This document shows, piece by piece, positions 1-10,016 of a DNA stretch of 64,000 bases. The DNA is from Atopsyche davidsoni (Eukaryota > Arthropoda > Insecta > Trichoptera > Hydrobiosidae). Position 1 is the first letter of the stretch; every line of letters begins with the position of its first letter. The position numbers and the translations under genes are program-made. The stretch covers positions 7,790,501 to 7,854,500 of the forward strand of contig JAILWY010000002.1 of the NCBI GenBank assembly GCA_022113835.1, read 5' to 3'. Under the pieces are notes generated by a model that saw nothing but the letters and a program-made list of their open reading frames with translations, did no database searches and had not been told where the DNA came from.

Positions 1-562
1 TCAAAATTTCTAGCGGAGTTCTCCTTGCGAGCTGCACGGGCATTATGTACTCCACCTTTTGTGGACGCAACGCAGAGCGACCTTTCTATGAAGAACTTGA
101 ATTTTTGCATTTTTTGTGAGGAATCGGAAGAATGCAACGGTTGTGTTGTATTGTTTTTATTTTATTTGCTCGTGACTACATTTCCTATTCAATAAGTGAA
201 ATGCTCTTTGCTTATAACTAAAATGTTATTTTTCTAAATTTAATTGCAAATATTTTGTTGTACTATTTGTTTGCGTATTAACGGTAAAACTATAATTAAA
301 ATCAATCTCAGAAATGAATAACTTGACTATTGAGTTCCACACCAAGAAGAAACTATTTGTAATACTTTTAACAAGTTTTAATTCAATATTGTCTGGAAAT
401 TAAAAGACAGCTATTATAAATGGGTTCCGACTGTATTCGTTAGTATAAATCTGCAAATATTTTGAAGGCAAATAGCTTGTCAAAGGATAAACTTAGTAAC
501 GTAGAGTGAAAATAAATACATGAAACTGAAATAAGACGGCAATAAAGTATGATTAATTTTAT
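1..562. other. AT-rich stretch, nothing recognised
   Basis: Ordinary AT-rich sequence. I see no open frame, splice-bounded exon, terminal inverted repeat or tandem array. It ends where the first fold-back element begins. Confidence 0.5.
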
Positions 563-627
563 ATAATGATAAAAGTAGCTTTGTATTTTTTCTTCACTTT
601 GAGTATATTATATATATATATATATTT

Positions 628-679
628 TGCATGACTAGTTTCGACCAAATAGACTAGGACTAGGTCATCATCAGATGCA
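628..679 (-). ncRNA. Hammerhead-like ribozyme motif, fold-back copy 1 left arm
   Basis: Read on the minus strand: stem I strand TGCAT, core CTGATGA, one extra T, helix II GACC...GGTC, GAAA, the self-complementary CTAGT region, cleavage-position C, then ATGCA closing stem I with 5 pairs. Helix II has a longer loop than in the other copies because of a 7-bp duplication. The extra T between CTGATGA and helix II departs from the canonical hammerhead and may weaken or abolish activity. Confidence 0.5.
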
Positions 680-718
680 TAACTAAACTGCAAAAATGCA
701 AAAACTAATGTTTAGTTA

Positions 719-764
719 TGCATCTGATGATGACCTAGTCTATTTGGTCGAAACTAGTCATACA
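719..764 (+). ncRNA. Hammerhead-like ribozyme motif, fold-back copy 1 right arm
   Basis: Plus-strand partner of the left-arm motif: TGCAT, CTGATGA, extra T, GACC...GGTC helix II, GAAA, CTAGTC, then ATAC. Stem I is weakened because ATAC replaces ATGC. Helix II and the GAAA box are intact. Confidence 0.45.
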
Positions 765-862
765 AAAAATATAATAAACTCAAAGTGAAGACAAAATATA
801 AAGCTACTTTTATCATTATAATAATGGATCTTCTCCAATCAAATGCCTTGTTTTTCAACAAG

Positions 863-3800
863 ATGATTCATTTTGGTTTTCAAGAGTTTTTTCACGTATA
901 CCTAAAGGGGTGAAAAATTCTCAAATTTAAATGATCAAGATTTTAGCGATACCAAAAAAAATATTTATTGTTTCAATATGGAGTAACACAGATATTTAAT
1001 CTGTAGTACATATAATTTTTCAGGTTCTTTCTAGTTTGTTTTTGTTTGTCGAGACACCCCCGCCAGGGCTTGCAGTGGCCACCTGCAAGGGGCGCCATCG
1101 AGAATACCAAGTCGAGATGTGATCGCTGAGGGCGCAGCTCCAGAGACATGACGCAAACAGGCAAGTCGCGCATGCAGAATAAACAAAATAATATTTTGTA
1201 CGACTTATTCTGTTAGCTGTTTTAATATAACTAGAAGAAAATCTGTCTCGGTTAAAATACACTTTACATAGATTACATTTTCAGCTAGTTGTTTTTCTCT
1301 TGAACTACTACGGACAACAGTATGTAAACATTTTAACTTATTATATCAAGTTTTATATCAACGACAAACTAGTTAAGCATTCATATAAATAACAGACATT
1401 AATACAGCAAATATATGAATAGACTGAGAGCCCTTTAAAAAGTGAAGTACTCGCAAATAAAAATCTAGCCGATAGGCTATTTACGTTAGTGGTTTCAATA
1501 TTTTTGTAAAAAAATAAAATAATGTATGATATATAATATTATCCTTGTGTTCTGCAAACACATTTTTTTTAAATTTCAGCTATCTCAAAATTTATGTATA
1601 TTTTTTTGCAAAACATAATCAATATTAGGCTTTCTATAAATTATTTATATTCAAAGAGTTGTGAATAGACATGAAAAATACATAAAAAGACTTGATCACC
1701 GAGCCGTAGAGTATTTTTTAAAACAACAAAAAATAAAATATACTTTCATGGTATTCAGAAAAATAGGCGAAAGATTCAAGCAATAAGAAATTCTATTGAC
1801 AAGAATTCCAAGAAAAAAGTATTTTCTATTTTAGCCAAATAAAGTATCAGATTCAAGGATAGGGAAAAAATACACTGTGTATGGCAATTCTTTTTTCCCG
1901 TGGAGGTAAACATTTAAATTGCCTACAAACTTACGAATAATTTGGTTCAAAATTGATTTTTCCCATTTTATTACCAATAAACGTTTTATTGCCACAGAGG
2001 CTTCGATAATATCTTTCATCAAATTACTAATCACAATTTTTATAGAAGCATAAAATTTTATTATATGTCAACGTTAATTTACCTGTTATAAATTCTATGC
2101 ATTTTTTACATTTAACTGTTTTTTTTTTAGCAATCATTAGAATATAATTTTGATACCATAGCGCACAGCGTATCGATGTGTCTATTAGTTAACGGTTAAT
2201 ACTAGAATATATTATAGTAATTTAAATATTGTAATTTAACAGCATAACAAATAAAAATATAATTTGGAATGAAGATTTTACAAAATATATAACAAAGTTA
2301 TTTATCTTTTTACTTACGTTGATTGATAGCATATGAATTTTTAACATTGTTATCATATGCATTATTATATTTCATGAATAATACGAACGTTAGATATGCA
2401 TACAAGTGACAACTTAATTATCTATAAAATTAATGATCTCAATATATCATAATGAATATCGTAACATGTTTTGGAACAGTGGGCAGATAGCAGTAACAGG
2501 TGAATTAATTAATAAAGGTAACATTGTATTTATTTGCAGGTGTTATCAATTAATAAGTTTCTGTAGGGCCATAGTTTCGAATTAATCACAGAACAGAGAT
2601 GAATGTATCTCCGCCCCAAATTGAATTGCAATAGTTAGAGGGGTGCAAAACCTGAAATAAACCGGGGACTAATTTAATTTCAGATTCAGACCCAATTCTA
2701 CATCTCATCAAACCGCCGACGGTGCGACGTGTATTAATATTTGAGCATTAATTGCTCGGCTCGACTGTGAGCTTCGCCACGTCCATTATTTTTATATCCG
2801 AATAAATTCGAATTGAAGCATTCCAATTATTCCGCTCGGGTCGCTTTGTTCCCCGCCGTGGAAAAGGCACAGGTGTTCGGTATTAAAGTTTCCCCGTCGG
2901 GAACCGAACCCGCCCGAGGAGGGCCGGAACCGGCCGAGGCGTCTCAATGGAGACCGACTCGGCGCCGGGATTAGGCTTCATTCAGATTTTGAACGATCTG
3001 TGAAGAATTGAAGATAATCCCGCGGTATTCCGGCGAACACTCGGTCGAGAATGAACGGTAAGAGAGGAAAATATACGTAGCGAGGATCTGAATTAAGCTT
3101 TGCCAATTTGTAAAGAAGCTCAAACGCCCGAGGGTTAATGGAAAACTTATGCAAACTAAAGGCGTGCGGACGAGTTGCGTACCGGGGCGGACTGTTTTTC
3201 AGAGTTATAGGAAAACTACGCGAATGAATATTTTGCGAGGCTAAAACGGGATAACCTGAGAGGATGTGTTATTTGATATTCTAAAAAGGCTTGAGTTTTA
3301 TTAATAAAACACAGAAAAATATCGCCGACCCGCCCGCGGCGCGTGTCTGGCAAACGAAACAATTTCTCTATTCTCGGGAGTTTTATTTTCTGCAGAATTA
3401 CACCGAAAGCGACCCCACTTAGAACGAGACGAATAAACGCGGCGGCACATCGAGCGGGCGACCTGCAGGTATATTTATTCTTTTATTTAAAGCTCAACTT
3501 AAATTTGCATTTTAATCTAGGCCGAGAAGGCGGGGAGCGGGTTGCCGCGAACCAGGCGCGCGCCTCGGCATTACGCAGGGAACATAATGAGGGCTTTATA
3601 ACGCGTGGATGCCTTCAATGGGGTCGAAAGCCGGCGGATCGTCCGGGAAAGCCCGTGAAGATTTGCGAATAGCTCTGCCCTGAGCTGATCGCACTGAGGG
3701 TTAATTTTCAACGGCTAAATGGGACGGAAAAATGAACGGATTGCGTGTTGTCTGGGAGAGAGCTGGAGCAATTACCCCACGAAGGAGCTTGCCGCGATCC

Positions 3801-4414
3801 TTTCTTTTAGACTGTTCAGTGCATTTATAAAGTAATCTGCTAAAACAACGTATACACAAAAAAATGAGATCCTTCCGATACTGTTTCAAACAATTTTTTT
3901 GATCAAAATAATTAGAGTAATATGTTAGAACGAATCAATTTGTATACATAACATGTTGGCATTATGTGAATCTGAATAAAAAATAGAATAGAAATAATTT
4001 GATTGTAAGGGAATGGAGACGAAGGCACATGTTGCCTTGACTTAAACTGAAAAAGGAGGCTTGCGGGGCGCGCGCTCGTTCTGAGGGGGAGTGGGCGAGC
4101 CGGAATGTCTGCGATTCGGGGGAAATGCGAGCAGAAACGGCTGGGAAATGCCAAAAACATCACAGTGTTAAGAATACAAATAAAATATTCAAGTCTCGCT
4201 TGGAAGTTGCCAGTATCACGTAATACATTTACCAGAGTTTATAATCTCTCAACTCAGCCCGCCGCCCGTCATTTCCCAGGAAGGCGGACTGATGGCCTGT
4301 GTGGTTAGTTATAGTATTATAAAAAGTGTGAAGGTACGCCTTAGTATATTTTTTAACTCCTGTTCACTCACATTTGAAGTATTTCATTTCATTAAAATAA
4401 AAAATAACTATACA
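863..4414. other. AT-rich stretch with a GC-richer island, no supported gene
   Basis: Mostly AT-rich. A GC-richer island lies at about 2690-3680, with another short one at 1040-1180. The reading frames over them are short and mutually overlapping and show no recognisable domain. Within 3396-3468 (plus) a 73-nt segment has an acceptor-like TTTATTTTCTGCAG and a donor-like CTGCAG/GTATAT with one open frame, but I cannot call it an exon. No transposon ends were seen. Confidence 0.5.
1020..1082 (-). CDS. Weak candidate terminal exon of the 9.3/6.5-kb gene
   Basis: On the minus strand an acceptor-like CCCCTTGCAG is followed by 20 codons and a TGA. The phase (0) matches the phase at which the exon at 6452-6623 ends, and this is the reason to mention it. 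The region is GC-rich against AT-rich flanks. The polypyrimidine tract is poor. A second possible acceptor upstream (CGCCCTCAG, exon end near 1125) opens a different frame that runs to about 973. No homology is recognised, and chance is a fair explanation. Confidence 0.15.
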   Translation of the reverse strand: MATASPGGGVSTNKNKLERT

Positions 4415-4602
4415 TATAATGATAAAAGTACCGTTGTATTTTGTCTTTACTTTGAGTTTATTAAAATTATTTGCATTACTAGTTTCGACCCAATACACTG
4501 GGTCATCATCAGATGCATAACTAAACTGTAAACTACAAAGGTACTTTCATCATTATAATAATGGATCTTCACGAATCAAATGCCTTGCCCCCCAACAAGA
4601 AA
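4415..4602. mobile_element. Fold-back element copy 2 with one hammerhead-like motif
   Basis: Starts with TATAATGATAAAAGTA at 4415. The inverse end TACTTTCATCATTATA is at about 4541-4556, followed by the family tail ATGGATCTTCACGAATC and CAAATGCCTTG to about 4602. This copy is asymmetric: the long left arm carries a motif (4472-4517, minus) but the right arm is only about 30 bp, so it is not a full palindrome. It has the best-preserved motif of the three copies. No coding remnant is visible. Confidence 0.7.
4472..4517 (-). ncRNA. Best-preserved hammerhead-like motif, fold-back copy 2
   Basis: Minus strand, 46 nt in order: TGCAT (stem I), CTGATGA (core), T (extra), GACCC, AGTGTATT loop, GGGTC (helix II, 5 perfect pairs), GAAA, CTAGTA, ATGCA (stem I closes with 5 perfect pairs). 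The A after GAA and the following bases form ACTAGT, a self-complementary six-mer. Such a tiny stem III is a known design for dimerising hammerheads in Penelope-like elements. The extra T after CTGATGA is present in every copy here. Activity is not shown by sequence alone. Confidence 0.55.
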
Positions 4603-6451
4603 AAATAACCATTTAAAAATACAGATAATTATTTTTTAACACGTTTTTTAAATAACTTAAACTTTGTTGTTTTGACGAATATTTCTGTAAGAAATACATA
4701 TTTTTGTATTTTAAATCGCTTTCTTTGAAACATTCAAGTAATGGGTTTATTTTTTCGAATAAATAAATAGTAAAAAATAGCATGACATTTATTTTGCCAT
4801 GGAATAACATTGTATTGTAGTAATACTCATGCATTACAGATATGTTTAAAAATAAGGTTTATTACCTTATATAAAGATGAATGCTTTGTAAATTGTACAC
4901 AAATATTTTAATCAAGTATTTATAAAAATATATTTAGTACGCTTAACAGTTTGTTACACACGTTTACCATCTGATATACACCGTTAACAAGTAGGATGAC
5001 TGTAGTCGTAACGCCATGGTCTCTCGAGTGAGAAATGAGAGGAAGTCTCTAAAATGGAATTGAAACCTAACGATGTACTTAAATTTAAAATAATTGATCC
5101 GAAAAAGAAACAAAAATTGCGGAAAATGTGTTGCCGACTTTTCTGCGAAGTTCACGCCGGAACAAATTCAATTCTCAGAAAAAACTTTCCGGAAATGGTA
5201 ATTCGTCGATCTTTAAATCTGAATTTTTTGCCCTGAAAGAAATCGTCGCTCGCTCCCGGAGTTCGGCCGGAATTAGAAACTTTTTGTCAAATTTACTTTT
5301 AATTAATAAGTTTGTTACGAATTTGATCGATGGAGGTACGTGCCGATCTCCGTTAAGTGACAAATACAATTAAAACATATCTCCCAAGAGTTGCTCGCGG
5401 GCCGGGCAGAGCGCGTCTTGCTTCTTATCTTATTAATTCGTTTAAATCAAGTTAGTCTGTCCGCGATAAACTCTACGAACAAATCGTGTCGAATCAGCCG
5501 TCAACGAAAATACTACAAAAACTTTATGATATATTATCGTTTCACTTTGTAATTTTAAAGTTTAAAGTTCGTCCCAAGCAAAGAGTTATTCTGGTTTAAA
5601 TTAATAATTTTATGTTGAAATTATATCTATGGAACATTTTGGATAGTAAGGAATTATTAATATACTCAAAACTTAGAAACTATCCAGAAGAAGTGGTGAC
5701 CATTTCACTGAAAATAAGTTTCGGCTGTACCTCCAACTTTCAGCCACTGGTGTAAATTCTGCAAATTAGTCATGGTTTTCTCAATGAGGATAGTGTAGTG
5801 GATCCACGGGTTTTTCTACATTTTATGCATATGGTCTTTAATTTTTATTTTTGCTATAAAATTTGTGTTAAATACACCGTTTGATTGTATACTATATTAA
5901 GGGTCAAGCTACATATTAGAGTTTTTTTATAATTTTCTGGTCCGTTTTGCGAAAATTCGACTGCACCAATCAAAAAAATTTAAATGCAAAAAGTTAGATA
6001 CATCCCTTCTTCCGAACAAAATATATTTTTATTTCTTGTAAATTTACTTTGAATATGATAAATATGTGTATTTCCGATTGAAGTGTAGAAATTTGGAGAT
6101 TCGTCATGTCCCTGTTCTAAGAGTCCTTAACATTTAAAAGTCTTCTTTTTTTTTAATAAAAAAAAAAAATCTTTAACAAACTTCGGTTTTGAAAAGTCGT
6201 CATTTTATCCAATTTTTCAACATCTTCAAGATTTTATTTTACCCTGAAAATGGACGTTAATTAAATAATAAAAAATAGATATTAATTTTATAATTTTTTT
6301 CGATACTCTATAAAAAAAATCAACTTTCGACATAAAAAAATAAAGTGACAATTAAATTAATTAAATGACACGATTTCGCCAGGTAAATCGGTCCTTTTTT
6401 TGTGGCAGACGGGGGATGGACACCAAGTAAGGTTTACTTTGGAGTACTCAC
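4603..6451. other. AT-rich stretch, no supported gene
   Basis: AT-rich, with short overlapping frames at 4964-5373 and no domain in any of them. A run of oligo-T/A tracts lies at 6145-6345. No transposon ends were seen. If the exon at 6452-6623 belongs to a longer minus-strand gene, its next intron begins here with the donor GTGAGTACTCC. Confidence 0.5.
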
Positions 6452-6623
6452 CGGTTCGTGGTCGCAGGCTTCCAGGTCTGGCAGGGGTTCTTCCGTGCAG
6501 TAGAAGTCAGGGGGCTGCAGGAGGGGTGGTCGTGGGGGAGGGGGTAGTAGGAACTCCGGCGGGGGGCCTAAGCAGTCGCAGTCCACCCGCTCGCCCGCCT
6601 CCATCTCCCACATATTGGCGCCA
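6452..6623 (-). CDS. Internal exon, proline-rich and acidic protein, unrecognised
   Basis: A 172-nt exon on the minus strand. The acceptor is TTTGCTTTGTTTGCAG and the donor GAACCG/GTGAGTACTCC is near consensus. Only one of the three frames is open throughout; the other two hit TAG and TGA. The open frame starts with one base completing a codon split AG/T and ends on a codon boundary. It reads 57 residues: GANMWEMEAGERVDCDC, then a proline-rich run with LLPPPPRPP, then the acidic, Cys-containing DFYCTEEPLPDLEACDHEP. LPPPP is a possible EVH1 ligand and PPPPRPP a possible SH3 ligand. I do not recognise the family. The phase joins exactly to the exon at 9237-9338. GC content is far above the flanks, as expected of an exon in this genome. 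Confidence 0.65.
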
Positions 6624-9236
6624 CTGCAAACAAAGCAATATATCTTCATTATCAATGTTACTTTGGCGTAGCAGAGCTTCATTCATAATCATTACTTTCA
6701 TATATTTAAGATTGATGAAATAATAAAGTAAATACATAAGAAGGCACCGATTCAAATAAAAAAAAAACCTATTGAGATACTATCACTGTCAAGATCTAAG
6801 CCATGAGATATTAATGTTATCAATTGAAAAAATACTGCGAAAATATTTTTTATTATGATTTGGGTAATCTCACAACGAAATGTTGAATCTACTTATTGTG
6901 ATGGCTCAATGCAATGAGTGCAATTGCGTGACTGAAACTACGATTATTTTTAGTCAGCACAAAGTTTAAAGTTGTCTTTTTTAATAACAAAGCATTATGA
7001 AAACGTTCATTCCGGCGTAGTGACTAGTGCTTTTGGTTTCCGGGAAAAAAACTAACTTTTCAGGACCTAATGAGGGAATAAGGGAACGCAACATAGCATA
7101 ATATCCCAGAGAAGCTAATGTTTCAGTTATCAATTGCATCTTTTCACTTAATAACCGGGGTAGAATTTTTTTTACATTCTCGTAGACACGATCCTTTTTA
7201 TGGCTAGTTAAGTAATTTGCATTATTGCGTTTTTGACGCTTCACCAAATCAGAAATCTATAAGGAAATTCTTTATTAATTTTAAAATAATGTGTTAAAAT
7301 ATTGTTAATCGTGTTCAAATGCTTAAGAAGTCAATGTATTTTATTGTAAATACTACGTGGTATGCAGCGATTTTTTTTTTTAAATTTAGACGCTACAGTC
7401 TCCGTACTAGAGTTATCTTTAAAGATTTATCATATTAGATTTTTAATCATTTAGATAACAAATAAAATTGAAAATCCCTGATGATTACTGCACCGCGATC
7501 AAAACGTTTCACGAGAAACAGTGTGATTTGTTCAATGCATACACAAATAATAATTATTAAAATTTGTACATGAAATCTTTATTTACAAACAATTAAAAGG
7601 TTTCATTGTAACGTGTTGTTTTGAAACATTTATAAGATTAAGGTACCGTCTAATTCAAAATTAAAATTTAGATATATAATCTAATGCGTTTATGAAAATT
7701 TGGCAATTCACAGTGTAATCAAGTATCAAACGAATGTAAGTAAATAAAACTGAACAGTGGAGCTTAAACTTTCGTTTTGCATGAGCACAAGATTTAAATA
7801 AACAAGAAAAGATCGGAGCAGTTAAGGCCCATGCCCAAAGCAGACTTCCTGAACTTTTCCTTGAAAAATATATATTATTACTACCAAGTACAAAAAAAAA
7901 AATAGAGCCGTATAGTTTTAATTTATTATCTTTGGTTAAAAAAACATCTCTTAGAAAAACACATTGAGTAATCACCATCTTAAGGTTTCTTCTTAGGGTT
8001 TATTTTTTTCTGCATTTAAATTATTTGGTTTTAAATGTACACTTTTTAAAGGTTTTAATTTTTTTTTAAGTTTTAATTAATTTTTAAACGGACATAGCTC
8101 CTAACTTGGATTGCATCTCTCGTAAGTTTACGTTGTCTCACTAACTTGGCCAGATAAGCTGTCTTATAACAAAGGCTAGAATCATAGTAAGAAAGATTAA
8201 ATCTTTTAAAGTCTGCAGAGTTTCCGGCTTAGACGGTCTTAATCTGGCAGCGGAATATACCGCGTTTATTTATTAATTCAGAATTACAATGGTCGATCCG
8301 AAGTAACCAACAGCCTTTTTAAATATGTTTATAACAGGAAATCCGCTAAACCCATTCTGGTCTGATTACTTTGCTTTTAAATGGAAAATTAATTTAGGAA
8401 ACAGCACGCCTTAGAGAACATCTTGGATGAATTAATAATTTAAGATTTAGTAAAATTATTTCGGTTGAATTTAACAATTACCAAACATAAATGTTTCACC
8501 TGGCGTGTACGCAGGTACACTTACAAAATATAAATAATTAAGAAATTTAAGAAACGTTTTTAATTAAAACATAAGTAGATGTTTATTACGTTGAATCGTA
8601 TCTCCGTCAGATTTAAGTAAAGCGTTGTGATTAAATTAATTTATAATATTCAACTTGTTTAATTTGTTAATATAAAATTCAGCTCATAGCATTGGTGTTG
8701 TATCTCTCGCAAATAGTTTTTTTGTAAATTAAAAGAGATTTTACGTAACTTCTTAGAGTTTAAAAAATAAGAGAAACAGATTATGTAAGGTTGTATTTTA
8801 AAAATAAACAATCTTTCAAGCTTGAATTAAAACACGTGTCTCTGGCACACTTAAAAAGTATATTTTTTTAACATACTTTAAAATTTACCAACCTTGTCCA
8901 ATTTAACACAAGCACAATTTAAACTTATGAAAATAGTGAAGAATGTTTGGGTTAGGTAGATTATAGTCTTTCGCAAAATATTTTTAATTGTTGTATGAAA
9001 AACTCTACACACATGTGAAACAACATGCAAATATCCAATAGCTTCACCTTAATAAAAAAAATACCCAAAATTAAGGGACGCTATTGGTTGATTGCAAATC
9101 GTTGGCAAGTTAGGTCGCTGTGTGCGTAAAGGGGTTTAATATTGCAATCAGCAGGTGCTCGACTGATACTTAAGATAGGCATTGTCAATTAAATGCAGGT
9201 GGATGTTTGGTACAAAGCGTTTTAGGCGGGGGTTAC
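6624..9236 (-). other. Inferred 2.6-kb intron of the proline-rich gene
   Basis: Bounded on the minus strand by GTAACC at 9236 and TTTGCAG at 6624. The content is AT-rich. Reading frames at 6981-7247 and 7661-7978 are uninterrupted only by chance and show no domain. No transposon ends were seen. Confidence 0.5.
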
Positions 9237-9338
9237 CTGTTGGAGTCTTGGGCGGATGTCCGCGGGGCGGGGGTGGGGCGCGGGGCGGGGGACGCGCTCT
9301 CTGCCTGTGGCGGCCGGTCCATGCGATCTCAAGGACTA
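9237..9338 (-). CDS. Probable first coding exon of the proline-rich gene
   Basis: A 102-nt exon on the minus strand. The acceptor TTCTTTTGTTTTGCAG has a strong pyrimidine tract and the donor is CCAACAG/GTAACC. An ATG at 9322-9320 (context ATCGCATGG, G at +4) opens 28 codons, MDRPPQAESASPAPRP onward, rich in Pro, Ala and Ser. The frame leaves AG to be completed by the T that starts the exon at 6452-6623, giving 86 open codons across the junction. A TGA six bases before this ATG in the same frame supports it as the start, so 9323-9338 would be 5' leader. The other two frames, joined to the next exon, run into stops. There is no signal peptide. The N-terminus looks disordered. Function is unknown. 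Confidence 0.6.
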
Positions 9339-9554
9339 CTGCAAAACAAAAGAACACATTATTTAGACAATAGATTCACACGTGAAACGACGAGAAAAAT
9401 CTTTTAAAAATATCACGACACCTGTGGCATTCAAACCCACGGCTATCGCGACCCGGTATTATTGCCATGTGCAAAATGCGGATTTTTTGAAAATATTTAA
9501 TAATTATATCTTGGAAAAAGATGCATGCTAACGGGGCAAATGCTCATGGTTTTA

Positions 9555-10016
9555 TTAATACACTTTAGGCGGGTACCAAATTGACTAAACTGATGTGCGT
9601 AGCGGGCAAAATTCGCGTAAAATTGCGCGTGTGAAATCTAGTCTATCACTCTTTGATTTGCATGTAGTCAAATAAATCGTTTCCAATAAAAAGTTGAACC
9701 ACTTCATACACACTTTGCGGATTACTTGGGATCACAACACCACTTTGTCCTAAAAATTGTTCAATAACTGGAGGATTATCATTCTCTGGCCACTCCACTT
9801 CTTCATTGTCACTTTGTTCAGAATCACTGGACAGTATTGGTAGAAGTAACGTTGACGAGTCCTAAACAAACATTACAAGCTGTAAATCTAAAGAGTAAAA
9901 TGACCTTCTGCCTCTTTTAGAGGAAACACATTCAAAAACGTATTAATACGCGCCCCGCCTTTAGACAGCAGTCCGCGAAACGGGTACTAGTACCCGCCCC
10001 GCCTTTACTGTGTTAA
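9555..10016 (-). mobile_element. Internally deleted piggyBac-type element, copy 1
   Basis: Flanked by TTAA on both sides (9555-9558 and 10013-10016), the piggyBac target. The ends are related imperfect inverted repeats: CACTTTAGGCGGGTACC on the left and, inverted on the right, CACAGTAAAGGCGGGG. A 16-bp perfect palindrome CGGGTACTAGTACCCG lies just inside the right end (9981-9996). The body holds only the N-terminal piece of a piggyBac-like transposase on the minus strand. Full elements are usually 2-3 kb, so this about 460-bp copy is non-autonomous. A second copy at 28886-29351 has the same deletion. Confidence 0.8.
9646..9861 (-). pseudogene. N-terminal fragment of piggyBac-like transposase
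   Basis: About 71 open codons on the minus strand, from just after an acceptor-like TTTGTTTAG to a TGA. The frame begins DSSTLLLPILSSDSEQSDNE, an acidic Ser-rich N-terminus. It then has VYEVVQLFIGNDLFDYM, matching the start of the piggyBac DDE domain, where a hydrophobic/Phe-rich helix precedes the catalytic region. No catalytic Asp region is present. No ATG lies at its start, so the original gene probably had an upstream exon. It is open in this copy but stopped and frameshifted in copy 2. Confidence 0.7.

Larger units (their letters stand above)
563..862. mobile_element. Fold-back element copy 1 with two hammerhead-like motifs (Penelope-like?)
   Basis: The two ends (about 563-600 and 783-820) are inverted copies of each other, with outer sequence TATAATGATAAAAGTA. 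The arms meet around a short loop near 690-710. Each arm carries a hammerhead-like motif on its outgoing strand (628-679 minus, 719-764 plus). The right end continues into a tail, ATGGATCTTC then CAAATGCCTTG, which recurs beside copies 2 and 3, so the tail belongs to the repeat family. Short stem-III hammerhead motifs are known from the terminal regions of Penelope-like retroelements. No reverse transcriptase or GIY-YIG reading frame is present, so that assignment is inference. The left arm has a small duplication (GACTAGGACTAGG) and a TA microsatellite at about 606-626. Confidence 0.75.

Noticed and set aside
3396..3468. 73-nt plus-strand segment with acceptor- and donor-like edges and one open frame
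   Set aside because: The donor is weak (GTATAT), neighbouring segments do not continue the frame, and no domain is recognised.
9420..9460. tRNA B-box-like GTGGGTTTGAATG on the minus strand
   Set aside because: No A box, T arm or repeat-family flanks; a chance match.
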